NCBI RefSeq assembly: GCF_024519455.1
Contig: NZ_JALJRY010000025.1
Coordinates: 79,458 to 143,457 of the forward strand
Reading direction: 5' to 3'
From: Streptomyces sp. STR69
GTDB lineage: Bacteria > Actinomycetota > Actinomycetes > Streptomycetales > Streptomycetaceae
DNA length: 64,000 nucleotides
The notes under the pieces are model-generated. The model was not told the origin of the DNA and did no database searches. It saw only the letters and a list, made by a program, of their open reading frames with translations. This document shows, piece by piece, positions 16,177 to 25,005 of this stretch. Within the stretch, counting starts at the first letter, position 1. Every line of letters begins with the position of its first letter. Both the position numbers and the translations under genes were made by a program.

Positions 16177-17526
16177 CTAAATCCTCTCGGGAAGAGGATT
16201 ACCCGCGTCGTTGATCGCCCGTGCCACCGGAACCCGCGCTAGCAGCACGAATCCCACGATGAAGAAGGCCACCAGGGAGATGATCGCGTCCCGATAACTT
16301 CCGGTCAGCTGGTACGTCACCCCGAACAGAAGTGGGCCCAGCCAGCTCATGCCCCGATCGCTCATCTCGTACGCCGAGAAGTACTCGGCCTCTTTGCCGG
16401 GCGGCACCAGATGCGAGAACAGGGACCGGGACAGCGCCTGGCTGCCGCCCAGGACGAGGCCGATCCCGGCGGCCAGCACGAAGAACCAGACGGGCGCGCC
16501 GGCGGGCAGGAAGTACCCGGCGGCCAGCGTCACCGTCCACGCCACCAGCGAGCCGAGAATCGTCCGCTTGGCCCCGTAGGTCCGGGCGAGTCGCCCCATC
16601 CCTAGCGCGCCCGCCACCGCCAGCACCTGGACCATCAGCACGGCCGTGATGAGCGTCGACTGACTCAGGCCCAGTTCCTCGGAGCCGTACACGGACGCCT
16701 GGGAGATCACCGTCTGGATGCCGTCGTTGTAGATCAGGTAGGCGAACAGGAAGGCCAGGGTGAGCGGTTTGCCCCGCATGTCCCGGACGGTTGCCGCGAG
16801 CTGCCGCCAGCCCTGCGCCGTGGGCGCCTCGGACGTCGTACGGCCGCGGTCGCGGAGCCGTTTCAGCGGTACGAGGGTGAAGGCGCCCCACCAGATGCCG
16901 GCCGAGGCGAGACAGATGCGGACCGCCATCGACTCGGACAGGCCGAAGGAGTCGTGGGCGGTGAACAGGACCAGGTTCGCGACGAGGACCAGGGAGCCGG
17001 CCGCGTAGCCGAAGGCCCAGCCGCGGGAGGAGACCGCGTCGCGCTCCTCGGGTGGGGCGATCTGCGGGAGATAGGAGTTGTACACGACCATCGAGACGGC
17101 CACGGAGGAGTTGGCGACGATCAGCAGGAAGCCGCCCAGGAGATAGCGGTCGCCGTCCAGGAAGAACAGGCCCGTGGTGGCCGTCGCGCCCACATAGGCG
17201 GCGAGCGCCAGGATCGGCTTCTTGCGGCCCGTACGGTCCGCCGCCGCGCCCGCCAGGGGCATGACGAGGATCGACACGATCACGGACGCGGAGACGGTGT
17301 AGGCGAAGAAGGAGCCCGCCCGGACCGGTATCCCCAGGGGATGCACGAACCCGTCCGGGTCCGCCGCCGACTTCGCGACCGAGGTCAGATAGGGGCCCAG
17401 GAACACGGTGAGCACGCTCGTCGAGTAGACGGAACAGGCCCAGTCGTAGAAGTACCAGCCGCGCTGTTCGCGCCGCCGCTCGGTGGCCTCGTCGGCCGCC
17501 GGTGACCGCAGGGTGTCGGTACCCAC
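16177..17526 (-). CDS. MFS transporter, UMF1/Atg22-like
   Basis: A 449-residue membrane protein with about 12 hydrophobic helices. The start region RRREQRGWYFYDWACSVYST is characteristic of the UMF1 (Atg22-like) branch, with the conserved YDWA. A charged loop near residues 215-225 (KRLRDRGRTT) separates the two six-helix halves, and the second half contains YLIYNDGIQTVISQASVYG. The substrate is unknown; yeast Atg22 exports vacuolar amino acids. It lies upstream of rbpA on the same strand and 40 bases from the GDPD gene, so it may be in the same transcript as the latter. Confidence 0.88.
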   Translation of the reverse strand: MGTDTLRSPAADEATERRREQRGWYFYDWACSVYSTSVLTVFLGPYLTSVAKSAADPDGFVHPLGIPVRAGSFFAYTVSASVIVSILVMPLAGAAADRTGRKKPILALAAYVGATATTGLFFLDGDRYLLGGFLLIVANSSVAVSMVVYNSYLPQIAPPEERDAVSSRGWAFGYAAGSLVLVANLVLFTAHDSFGLSESMAVRICLASAGIWWGAFTLVPLKRLRDRGRTTSEAPTAQGWRQLAATVRDMRGKPLTLAFLFAYLIYNDGIQTVISQASVYGSEELGLSQSTLITAVLMVQVLAVAGALGMGRLARTYGAKRTILGSLVAWTVTLAAGYFLPAGAPVWFFVLAAGIGLVLGGSQALSRSLFSHLVPPGKEAEYFSAYEMSDRGMSWLGPLLFGVTYQLTGSYRDAIISLVAFFIVGFVLLARVPVARAINDAGNPLPERI

Positions 17527-17566
17527 CCATGCCCTCGCTTCCCCGTGAACGCGTCGGCTCCGGGGC

Positions 17567-18334
17567 TCAGGCCCAGACGCCCCGCTCCACCATGACCTCG
17601 CGCAGTGTGTCGATGTGATCGGTCATGATGCCATCGACCCCCAGGTCCAGGAGCCGGTGCATGCGATCGGCCTCGTTGATGGTCCACACGTGGACCTGCA
17701 CTCCACGCGCGTGTGCCGCCCGAACGAAGCGCCGGTCAACGACGGGGACGCCGGACTGCTCCTCGGGCACCTGTGCGGCCACCGCCGAGCGGCGCACCGG
17801 GAGGGGCGCTCCCCAGGAGCGCAGCCGCAGGTTCAGCACCCCGCGCGTGCCGAATGACGTGGCCAGGCGCGGCCCGGCCAGGTGCTGGGCGCGGACCACG
17901 CGCTTTTCGGAGAAGGAGCCGACGCAGACCCGGTTCCAGGAGTCGGTGCGTTCCAGAAGGTCCAGGAGGGGGTGGAGCGCCGGCTCCGCCTTGATGTCGA
18001 CGTTCCAGCGCACCTCGGGGAAGGTCTCCAGCAACTCCTCGAAGAGGGGCACCGGTTCCTTGCCCGCCACGCGCGCGTGGCTCACGTCGGACCAGAACAG
18101 GTCCGCGATCCTGCCCGCGCCGTCGGTCACCCGGTCCAGGGTCTCGTCGTGGAAGGCGACGAGCTTCCCGTCCGCCGTGGCGTGGACGTCGGTCTCGATG
18201 TACCGGTAGCCCAGCTCGACCGCGCGCCGGAACTGGAACACGGTGTTCTCCAGGCCGTCCGCCGCGCCGCCCCGGTGGGCGAAGGGGATCGGACCGGGAT
18301 GGTCGAGGTACGGATGACGTATGAGCGTGGTCAC
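17567..18334 (-). CDS. glycerophosphodiester phosphodiesterase
   Basis: A 255-residue GDPD enzyme. The GTG at 18334 shares GTGA with the stop of the upstream membrane protein gene, so translation is coupled. The catalytic motifs are AHRGG near residue 20, the metal-binding ETDVHATADGKLVAFHD (ExD...H) and, later, VHVWTINEADRMHRLLDLGV near the C-terminus. It hydrolyses glycerophosphodiesters to glycerol-3-phosphate and an alcohol. No signal peptide is seen, so it is probably cytosolic. Confidence 0.92.
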   Translation of the reverse strand: MTTLIRHPYLDHPGPIPFAHRGGAADGLENTVFQFRRAVELGYRYIETDVHATADGKLVAFHDETLDRVTDGAGRIADLFWSDVSHARVAGKEPVPLFEELLETFPEVRWNVDIKAEPALHPLLDLLERTDSWNRVCVGSFSEKRVVRAQHLAGPRLATSFGTRGVLNLRLRSWGAPLPVRRSAVAAQVPEEQSGVPVVDRRFVRAAHARGVQVHVWTINEADRMHRLLDLGVDGIMTDHIDTLREVMVERGVWA

Positions 18335-19020
18335 CCGGGCAGTATCGCCCGTTCCGGTGACCCCGTGGCTACGACCGTGCTGCCGCCGGATGCCGAGGGG
18401 GCGGCGAAGACGCGAAGGAAGAGCTGGGCGAGCGGGCCGATCGCCAGGGCGTAGAGCAGCGTGCCGATGCCCACCGTGCCGCCCAGCGCGAAGCCGGTGG
18501 CCACGACGGCCACCTCGATGCCCGTGCGGATCAGACGGATGGAGCGGCCGCTGAGCTTGTGCAGCCCGGTCATCAGCCCGTCGCGCGGGCCCGGTCCGAA
18601 GCTCGCGGAGATGTAGAGGCCGGTGGCGACCCCGTTGAGCACAATGCCGGCGATCAGCAGCGGAATCCGTACGGCCAGGCCGTGCGCGTCCGGCACCAGC
18701 GCGAGGGTGCCGTCCATGGCCAGGCCGACCATGAACACGTTGGAGACGGTGCCCAGGCCCGGGCGCTGGCGCAGCGGGATCCACAGGAGCAGCACCGCCG
18801 CGCCCACGATGATCGAGACGACGCCGATCGTCAGGCCGGTGAGTTCGGCGAGGCCCTGGTGCAGCACGTTCCAGGGCTCCAGGCCCAGGCCGGAGACCAC
18901 GAGGAGCGCCGAGCTGGCGCCGTACAGAGCGAGTCCGACGTAGAGCTGGACCAACCGTCGACCGAGACGGTTCCGCGTGGACAAGGGGTGCCCCCTGGTG
19001 GTGGTAGTGGCCTGACGCAT
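18331..19020 (-). CDS. YczE/YitT-type membrane protein
   Basis: A membrane protein with five hydrophobic segments, for example YVGLALYGASSALLVVSGLG, TIGVVSIIVGAAVLLLWIPL and AVVATGFALGGTVGIGTLLY. The pattern LEPWNVLHQGL and FGPGPRDGLMTGL is that of the YczE family. The ATG at 19020 has no ribosome-binding site; a TTG at about 18984 with AGGGGG upstream is an alternative start. It is divergent from a MocR regulator. Pairing of YczE-type membrane proteins with MocR (YczR-like) regulators is known from comparative genomics, so control by that neighbour is likely. The transported compound is unknown. Confidence 0.8.
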   Translation of the reverse strand: MRQATTTTRGHPLSTRNRLGRRLVQLYVGLALYGASSALLVVSGLGLEPWNVLHQGLAELTGLTIGVVSIIVGAAVLLLWIPLRQRPGLGTVSNVFMVGLAMDGTLALVPDAHGLAVRIPLLIAGIVLNGVATGLYISASFGPGPRDGLMTGLHKLSGRSIRLIRTGIEVAVVATGFALGGTVGIGTLLYALAIGPLAQLFLRVFAAPSASGGSTVVATGSPERAILPG

Positions 19021-19098
19021 GACACTCTGTGGCTTGAGAACAACCGTCATCCATGGCCAATTCCGGGAAGGTGGACTGGTTTCCATGGCACAGTGGAC
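19021..19098. promoter_or_regulatory. divergent MocR/YczE control region
   Basis: A 64-base gap between divergent starts. It holds a direct repeat GTGGAC (19071-19076 and 19093-19098), spaced 22 bases (about two helical turns), and CCATGGC twice (19051-19057 and 19084-19090). Repeats of this kind are typical of MocR binding. The assignment is inference. Confidence 0.3.
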
Positions 19099-20587
19099 CT
19101 CGGCGATGGGCGCCGCACAGCTGGCCCGGCTGCTCAACTCCCAGCAGGACCGGCCGGCCGGGCCCGGCACCCGCCGGCCGCCCGCCTACCGGGCCCTCGC
19201 GGACGGCATCCGCCTCCTCGTGCTGGAGGGACGCGTCCCGGTGGCCGCCCGACTGCCCGCCGAGCGGGAGCTGGCCCTCGCGCTGTCCGTCAGCCGCACC
19301 ACGGTCGCCGCCGCCTACGAGGCGCTGCGCGCCGAAGGATTCCTGGAGTCCCGGCGCGGGGCCGGCAGCTGGACCGCCGTACCGGCCGGAAACCCGCTCC
19401 CCGCGCGCGGGTTGGAGCCGTTGCCCCCGGAGGCCCTCGGTTCGGTGATCGACCTGGGCTGCGCCGCCCTGCCCGCGCCCGAGCCGTGGCTCACCCGCGC
19501 CGTGCACGGCGCCCTGGAGGAGCTGCCGCCGTACGCCCACACGCACGGCGACTACCCGGCCGGGCTGCCCGCGCTGCGCGCGATGATCGCCGAGCGCTAC
19601 ACCCTGCGCGGGATCCCGACCATGCCCGAGCAGATCATGGTCACCACCGGCGCGATGGGCGCCATCGACGCCATCTGTCACCTCTTCGCGGGGCGCGGCG
19701 AGCGGGTCGCCGTCGAGTCGCCCTCCTACGCCAACATCCTCCAGCTGATGCGGGAGGCGGGCGCCCGGCTGGTACCCGTGGCGATGGCCGAGGGGCTGAC
19801 CGGCTGGGACATGGACCGCTGGCGGCAGGTGCTGCGGGACGCGGCACCCCGACTCGCGTACGTCGTCGCCGACTTCCACAATCCGACCGGCGCCCTAGCC
19901 GACGACGACCAGCGGCGTCAACTCGTGGACGCGGCCCGCTCGGCCGGCACCGTGCTCGTCGCCGACGAGACGATGACCGAGCTGTGGCTGGACGACGACG
20001 TCGAAATGCCGCGCCCTGTCTGCGGGTTCGACCCGGCCGGTTCGACCGTCGTCACCGTCGGCTCCGCCAGCAAGGCCTTCTGGGCCGGCATGCGCATCGG
20101 CTGGGTGCGTGCGGCTCCGGATGTGATCCGCAGCCTGGTCTCGGCCCGCGCCTACGCCGACCTCGGTACCCCGGTGCTGGAACAGCTCGCCGTCAACTGG
20201 CTGTTCAGCACGGGCGGTTGGGAACAGGCCGTCGACATCCGGCGTGGCCAGGCCCGGGAGAACCGCGACGCGCTGGTCGCGGCGGTACGGCGGGAGCTGC
20301 CGGGCTGGGAGTTCGAGGTGCCCAGGGGCGGGCTCACGCTGTGGGTCCGCACGGGTGGGCTGTCGGGTTCCCGGCTCGCCGAGATGGGGGAGCGGGTGGG
20401 CGTGCGTGTCCCGTCCGGGCCGCGCTTCGGCGTCGACGGGGCTTTCGAGGGATACGTGCGGCTGCCGTTCACCGTGGGCGGTGCGGTGGCCGAGGAGGCG
20501 GCGGCCCGGCTGGCCGCGGCGGCCCGGCTGGTGGAGAACGGGGTCGGCGGGGGCGGCAGCGAGTCGCCGCGGACGTTCGTGGCGTAG
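19085..20587 (+). CDS. MocR-type GntR regulator with PLP domain
   Basis: A 500-residue chimeric regulator. Residues ~35-105 are a GntR winged HTH (RALADGIRLLVLEGRVPVAA, LALALSVSRTTVAAAYEALR). The rest is an aminotransferase class I fold, with the PLP-lysine in TVGSASKAFWAGMRIGWVR and the preceding VADFHNPTGALADDD. Start ATG 19085 with GGAAGGTGG upstream. Such proteins bind PLP and a small amine or amino acid and control neighbouring genes. The target is probably the divergent YczE-type gene. Confidence 0.88.
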   Translation: MAQWTSAMGAAQLARLLNSQQDRPAGPGTRRPPAYRALADGIRLLVLEGRVPVAARLPAERELALALSVSRTTVAAAYEALRAEGFLESRRGAGSWTAVPAGNPLPARGLEPLPPEALGSVIDLGCAALPAPEPWLTRAVHGALEELPPYAHTHGDYPAGLPALRAMIAERYTLRGIPTMPEQIMVTTGAMGAIDAICHLFAGRGERVAVESPSYANILQLMREAGARLVPVAMAEGLTGWDMDRWRQVLRDAAPRLAYVVADFHNPTGALADDDQRRQLVDAARSAGTVLVADETMTELWLDDDVEMPRPVCGFDPAGSTVVTVGSASKAFWAGMRIGWVRAAPDVIRSLVSARAYADLGTPVLEQLAVNWLFSTGGWEQAVDIRRGQARENRDALVAAVRRELPGWEFEVPRGGLTLWVRTGGLSGSRLAEMGERVGVRVPSGPRFGVDGAFEGYVRLPFTVGGAVAEEAAARLAAAARLVENGVGGGGSESPRTFVA

Positions 20588-20659
20588 CCGCGTAGGGATG
20601 GACGCGGGGCCGGGGTCCGGTGCGGGCGACTCCCGGCCGCCCGCACCGAAAGCCCACTC

Positions 20660-22237
20660 CTAGGAGGTCTCCGCCACGGCGGCCTCCACCACCGCTTCTG
20701 TCGCCACCGTCTGCACCGCGTCCGCAGGTGTCGTACGCGGCGGGAGCAGGGCCAGCACCGCCTGGCGGTCCGTGTCGCTCGTCGCGTCGTCGTACGGGTC
20801 CGGGGTCGCCGGGACCTGCAGCCGGTGCACCGGGCCGCTGCCCAGGCGGGCGTAGCCGCGGCCGGGCGGCACCTGGGCGATCGGGGTGGTGTGCGGGGGA
20901 GCGCCGAGGACCGCCTCCAACTGGGCGGCGGTGGCGGGGCCGAGGACGACACGCGCGCGTGTGTGCTGTCGTACGGCGTCGCTCAGGGTGTCCGCGCTGT
21001 CGAACTGGTCGGCCACCACCACCGTCACATGGGCCGCGCGGCCGTGCCGCAGGGGTACCTGGAGCAGGGACTGCGGGTCCTGGCGGCCGTCGGCCGCGGC
21101 CAGGTGGGCGAAGGCGCTCGGGCGGTCCAGGATGATCCACAGGGGGCGTCTGGTGTCGTCCGGCGCCGGGTGGCCCGACTGGCGGGCGTGGTTGGCCGCG
21201 ATCAGCCGGCGTTCCGTCTCCTGCGCGGCCCACTCCAGGCTGGCCAGGGTGCCGGTCAGGCCGCACTCGACGGCGAGGACTCCGTCCCGGCCGGTGAGGC
21301 ACGCGTACTCGCCGGTGCCGCCGCCCTCCACGATCAGGACGTCGCCGTACTGGAGGGCCTGGAGGGCGATGGAGCGCAGCAGGGTGGAGGTGCCGCTGCC
21401 GGGCTGGCCCATGACCAGCAGGTTCGGCTCGGTGGAGCGGATGCCGGTGCGCCAGACGACCGGCGGGACATCCCGCTGTTCCGTGCCGTGGGTCAGCGGG
21501 AGCGTGCGGTGGACGTGGGTCGGGTCGGTGAAGCCGAGGACGGTCTCGCCGGGCGCGGTGACGAAGCGCTGGGCGGCGATGTCGGTGGGGAGCGGGGCGA
21601 GGACGCCGATGGTGAGCTGGTTGCCCTCCTCGTCCCACTCGAACCGGTACTCCCGACCGCGGCCGGACTTCGCGGTGAGCAGTTGCTCGATCCGCGCGCG
21701 GGAGTCGGCCTCGCCGTCGGTGAAGTAGGCCGGGTAGCGGACGACCAGGTGGGTGATCCGGCCCGCGCCGTCGAACTCGTGGGCGGGGAAGGCCTTCTCC
21801 CAGTCTCCGCCGTGGGCGAACAGGGGCGCCGGGTCCTCGGCGGTGGAGAAGTAGGGCACCAGCGCCTCGTAGAGGGACTGCAGGCGCTGCATCTGGGACT
21901 CGTCGGGCCCTTCGGGCGCCGGCGGGGTGTGGTCGCGGCCGTGCCATGCTGCCGCCGCCATCAGGACGATGACGGCGAGCAGCGGGCCGTACGGCACCAG
22001 TGCCACCACCAGGACCACCGAGGCCACCAGGAACAACAGTGGCCCGCGCTTGTCCTTGGGGGTGTCGGCCCATCTGCGCCGCCCGGCGGATGCCAGCCGG
22101 CGCAGACCGCGAGTGATCGTGATCAGCGGATGGAGGACGTCGGTGGCGCTGTCGGCCGCCGTCCGGGCCAGCTCCCGGCTCCGGGCGATCTGTGCGCTGC
22201 CGTTGCTCAGGATGCGGGGGAGGGGGCGCCGGGCCAC
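20660..22237 (-). CDS. sffA: FtsK/SpoIIIE-like protein SffA
   Basis: A 525-residue protein, second gene of the smeA-sffA pair. The GTG at 22237 follows CAGGAG with 6 bases spacing. Residues ~60-100 are hydrophobic (GPLLFLVASVVLVVALVPYG, LLAVIVLMAAAAWHG), giving two membrane helices. The C-terminal half is an FtsK-like ATPase domain with MGQPGSGTSTLLRSIA and the Walker B strand LWIILDRPSAFAHL. The Walker A reads GQPGSGTST (277-285), with Thr283 where Lys is expected. In S. coelicolor, SmeA brings SffA to sporulation septa and the pair affects chromosome segregation and spore formation. Identification rests on gene pairing and family. Confidence 0.85.
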   Translation of the reverse strand: MARRPLPRILSNGSAQIARSRELARTAADSATDVLHPLITITRGLRRLASAGRRRWADTPKDKRGPLLFLVASVVLVVALVPYGPLLAVIVLMAAAAWHGRDHTPPAPEGPDESQMQRLQSLYEALVPYFSTAEDPAPLFAHGGDWEKAFPAHEFDGAGRITHLVVRYPAYFTDGEADSRARIEQLLTAKSGRGREYRFEWDEEGNQLTIGVLAPLPTDIAAQRFVTAPGETVLGFTDPTHVHRTLPLTHGTEQRDVPPVVWRTGIRSTEPNLLVMGQPGSGTSTLLRSIALQALQYGDVLIVEGGGTGEYACLTGRDGVLAVECGLTGTLASLEWAAQETERRLIAANHARQSGHPAPDDTRRPLWIILDRPSAFAHLAAADGRQDPQSLLQVPLRHGRAAHVTVVVADQFDSADTLSDAVRQHTRARVVLGPATAAQLEAVLGAPPHTTPIAQVPPGRGYARLGSGPVHRLQVPATPDPYDDATSDTDRQAVLALLPPRTTPADAVQTVATEAVVEAAVAETS

Positions 22238-22271
22238 TGCTGTCTCCTGGAGGTGCGTACGGGTGGTTGCG

Positions 22272-22466
22272 TCAGAACTTGATGCCACCGAGGAGGCTCG
22301 CCAGGCTCTCCCCGCCGGCCTTGATGCTCGGCGCGATGGCCGTGCTGGCCATGTAGAAGCCGAAGAGTGCGGCCACCAGGGCGTGCGAGGCCTTGAGTCC
22401 GTCCTTCTTGAAGAAGAGGAAGACGATGATGCCGAGAAGGACGACGCCTGACATGGACAGGATCAT
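22272..22466 (-). CDS. smeA: small sporulation membrane protein SmeA
   Basis: A 64-residue small membrane protein with two hydrophobic segments (LSMSGVVLLGIIVFLFF, a charged KKDGLK turn, then VAALFGFYMASTAIAPSI). The ATG at 22466 has AGGAG 7 bases upstream. It sits 34 bases ahead of sffA. In S. coelicolor, SmeA localises SffA to sporulation septa and is expressed in sporulating aerial hyphae under whi-gene control. The 256-base upstream gap holds two GACAC pentamers on the minus strand (plus-strand 22619-22623 and 22664-22668), the core of the WhiA site, though such pentamers can occur by chance. Confidence 0.9.
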   Translation of the reverse strand: MILSMSGVVLLGIIVFLFFKKDGLKASHALVAALFGFYMASTAIAPSIKAGGESLASLLGGIKF

Positions 22467-22722
22467 TTGAGCTCTCCTGGTTCGTGGGGACAGTCACCAT
22501 GAGTTCTTCCAGGATCACAGGATGTATCCATACGATAAAAGGTGCAAGTGGGTGAATTTCGGCGGATTTCCCTCTGATGGCGGAGCGCATTCGGGCCGTC
22601 TGAGCAGGGGTTTCACCCGTGTCGGGCCCTGTGGTGATCTTTGCCTCGGAGGGGGCCGGTCATGTGTCGGCGGAGCCAGTACGCTGGCGATTCACCCGTA
22701 CTAGTGAGAGGCGGTCAGGCCG

Positions 22723-23115
22723 ATGAGTGAAGCCCCCGACCCCGAGGTCGTGGAGCTCGCCACCAAGATCTTCGATCTGGCCCGCCGGGGCGGGACCGAG
22801 GCGCTGGTGGCGTATGTGGACGCGGGTGTTCCGGCCAACCTCACCAATGACCGCGGTGACTCCCTGGTGATGCTCGCCGCGTACCACGGGCACGCCGACG
22901 CCGTACGGGCCCTGTTGGCGCGGGGGGCCGAGGCGGACCGGATCAACGACCGGGGGCAGACCCCGCTCGCCGGAGCCGTCTTCAAGGGCGAGCAGGAAGT
23001 GATCGAAGTCCTTCTGGAGGCCGGTGCCGATCCGGTCGCGGGCACGCCGTCGGCACTCGACACAGCCCGGATGTTCGGCAAGGTCGAGCTGCTGGAGCTG
23101 TTCGGCGCGCACTGA
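22723..23115 (+). CDS. ankyrin repeat protein
   Basis: A 130-residue soluble protein with about three ankyrin repeats: LTNDRGDSLVMLAAYHGHAD, VRALLARGAEADRINDRGQT and PLAGAVFKGEQEVIEVLLEA. It has no signal or membrane helix and probably mediates protein-protein contact. The ATG at 22723 is divergent from smeA. No partner can be named. Confidence 0.88.
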   Translation: MSEAPDPEVVELATKIFDLARRGGTEALVAYVDAGVPANLTNDRGDSLVMLAAYHGHADAVRALLARGAEADRINDRGQTPLAGAVFKGEQEVIEVLLEAGADPVAGTPSALDTARMFGKVELLELFGAH

Positions 23116-23447
23116 AGTGTGGTCCGTCATTCACTGGGACGGGCCTTGTGACCAGGTACGACAAGGAAAACGGGGGAAAACGGGGGAAGGCAGCACGGGG
23201 CCGCCCGAAATTTCGGTCGCGGCAGCGAGAACTGCCGGGTCATCATGACGTCGTGAATCACGGACGCGATGGCCGGGCAGGTGTTGCCGCACCGCGCGGA
23301 CCGTGAGGTCCGCTTGGGCCACCGACGAGAGGCAGAGGAAAATGGTCTACAGCAAGCAGGAAACGGCGGGCGCCCCGACGTGTTGTCACGCGGCCAGGTA
23401 GTGCACGTCCCCCGGTTGCGTCGACGCTTGATGTGAGGCTGTTTCCC
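23116..23447. other. 332-base gap between ankyrin and HEAT genes
   Basis: No supported gene. It holds a tandem AAAACGGGGG-type repeat at about 23167-23187, a near-perfect 14-bp palindrome TCATGACGTCGTGA (23243-23256, one mismatch), and probably the promoter of the HEAT-repeat gene. A 63-codon minus-strand frame (23131-23322) has no ribosome-binding site or recognisable sequence. Confidence 0.4.
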
Positions 23448-24866
23448 ATGTTCGATCCGGTCATAGCGCCCAGCGGTACGCTGCTCGGCCTGCTTCAGCG
23501 GGGCCGCGGCGACGGCACACTGCACGCGCTCACCGCACCCCGTGCCGAGGCACTGGCTGCGCTGAACCACTGTGTGCTGCGCGACCCCCGCCACGACTGG
23601 CAGGTGGAGAACCGCTCCCTGTACTACGCCCGTCTGTACCTCGATCTGAACGGCGACCTGGACGCCGTCGAGGCCCACCTCTTCGACACCGAGGACGTTC
23701 TCGACACCGAGGAGTCCCGCACGGGCCTCGCCCTCGCCGTCCTCGGGCACCTCGCCTCCTACGGCAGGCGGGACGCGCTCGCACTGCTGCGCCGCTACGC
23801 GGCCTCCGGGACCAACTGGGCCTGGGCGCTCGACGAACTAGCGCTCAGGGACGACGACGCGGGCCTGCGCGCCCTCGCCGCCCCCGTGCTGGCCCGTTTC
23901 CCGGCCGATCCCGAGGGTGAGGCCGAACTGGCCACCGTCGTGCGCGACGCCTTCGAACCCCGGCCCTGGCGGCTGTGGGCCGAGGACTCACGCGAATCGA
24001 TCGCCACGCGCGTGCGTGCCGCTCAGGAAGCCGGCTGCTTCGACCGCTGGCAACGGCAGATGCGACCAACCGGGCCCCGTCCGGGGTGGAGCGTGCAAGC
24101 GGTGTTCGAATGGGCCCAACAGGGCATCGAACGCGGCTCCGCGCTGCACGTCCCGGCCGCCCGCTGCCTCAGCGCGGTGGCAGGCCCCGAGGACCGGCCC
24201 GAGATCGTCGAGGCGGCCAAGGACGGCAGCGAGGGAGCCCGCTGCACCGCCCTGCGGTATCTCGCCGACAGCAACGATCCCGAAGCCCTCCAGCTCATCG
24301 AGCGCGCCGTGGCCACCGGCTCGGCACCCGTCGTGGAGGCCGCCGTCGACGCCTTCGAACGGATGCGCTCCGTCGCCGCCGTCGACCGGGCCCGCGGCTG
24401 GGCCCGACGGCCCGACCCACTCGGCGCCGCCGCCGGCCGGATGCTCGCCTGCCGGGGCGGAGCCCAGGACAGCGACCTCGTCCTCGGCGCCCTCAGGGAG
24501 GCCGTCATGGGCGAAGGGCCCGATGCCCCCACCCTGTGGACCCTCGTCGACGGCGCCGGCCGCCTCGGTATCGCCTGCGCCGCACCCGTCCTGCGCCATG
24601 TGTACCGGGAGACCGCCTCGTCCCATCTGCGCGGCCGGGCCGCCCGGGCCCTGGCCGCCACCGACCCCTCCTACCCCACCGGCTTCGCCGTCGAGTGCCT
24701 GTGGGACTGCGAGGAGACCACCAGGGAGATCGCCGCCCGGCACGCCGAGACCGGTGACGCCAGGGTCGTGGAACAGCTCCGCAGGCTCGCCGCAGACCCG
24801 GCCGAGGAAGCGGAGGTCCAGACAGCCGTTCGGAGCCGGATCGGGCCCGACGCCCCCGCAGTGTGA
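23448..24866 (+). CDS. HEAT-repeat protein
   Basis: A 472-residue alpha-helical protein starting at ATG 23448 (GAGG 9 bases upstream; a GTG five codons earlier is also possible). The chain is made of short helical pairs such as LALAVLGHLASYGRRDALAL, ALDELALRDDDAGLRALAAP, EAVMGEGPDAPTLWTLVDGA and AARALAATDPSYPTGFAVEC, typical of HEAT/Armadillo-like scaffolds. No catalytic motif is visible and it is probably cytosolic. A hairpin terminator follows at 24884-24912. Confidence 0.8.
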   Translation: MFDPVIAPSGTLLGLLQRGRGDGTLHALTAPRAEALAALNHCVLRDPRHDWQVENRSLYYARLYLDLNGDLDAVEAHLFDTEDVLDTEESRTGLALAVLGHLASYGRRDALALLRRYAASGTNWAWALDELALRDDDAGLRALAAPVLARFPADPEGEAELATVVRDAFEPRPWRLWAEDSRESIATRVRAAQEAGCFDRWQRQMRPTGPRPGWSVQAVFEWAQQGIERGSALHVPAARCLSAVAGPEDRPEIVEAAKDGSEGARCTALRYLADSNDPEALQLIERAVATGSAPVVEAAVDAFERMRSVAAVDRARGWARRPDPLGAAAGRMLACRGGAQDSDLVLGALREAVMGEGPDAPTLWTLVDGAGRLGIACAAPVLRHVYRETASSHLRGRAARALAATDPSYPTGFAVECLWDCEETTREIAARHAETGDARVVEQLRRLAADPAEEAEVQTAVRSRIGPDAPAV

Positions 24867-24883
24867 ACACGGGATGACCCGCG

Positions 24884-24912
24884 GGTCAGACGGGCATGGA
24901 CGCCGTCTGACC
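24884..24912 (+). terminator. hairpin terminator after HEAT gene
   Basis: Arms GGTCAGACGG (24884-24893) and CCGTCTGACC (24903-24912), 9-base loop, located 17 bases after the stop of the HEAT-repeat gene. Confidence 0.65.
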
Positions 24913-25005
24913 TGCTCGGGTGTGCAGCGCAACGCTCATGGGACGTTCACCGTTCGCATAGATCCACGTTGACGCGGGCACGTCCAGCACGGCGACAACA
25001 CGGGT

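Noticed and set aside
23131..23322. Small minus-strand gene between ankyrin and HEAT genes
   Set aside because: No ribosome-binding site, shadow-like composition and no recognised homologue.
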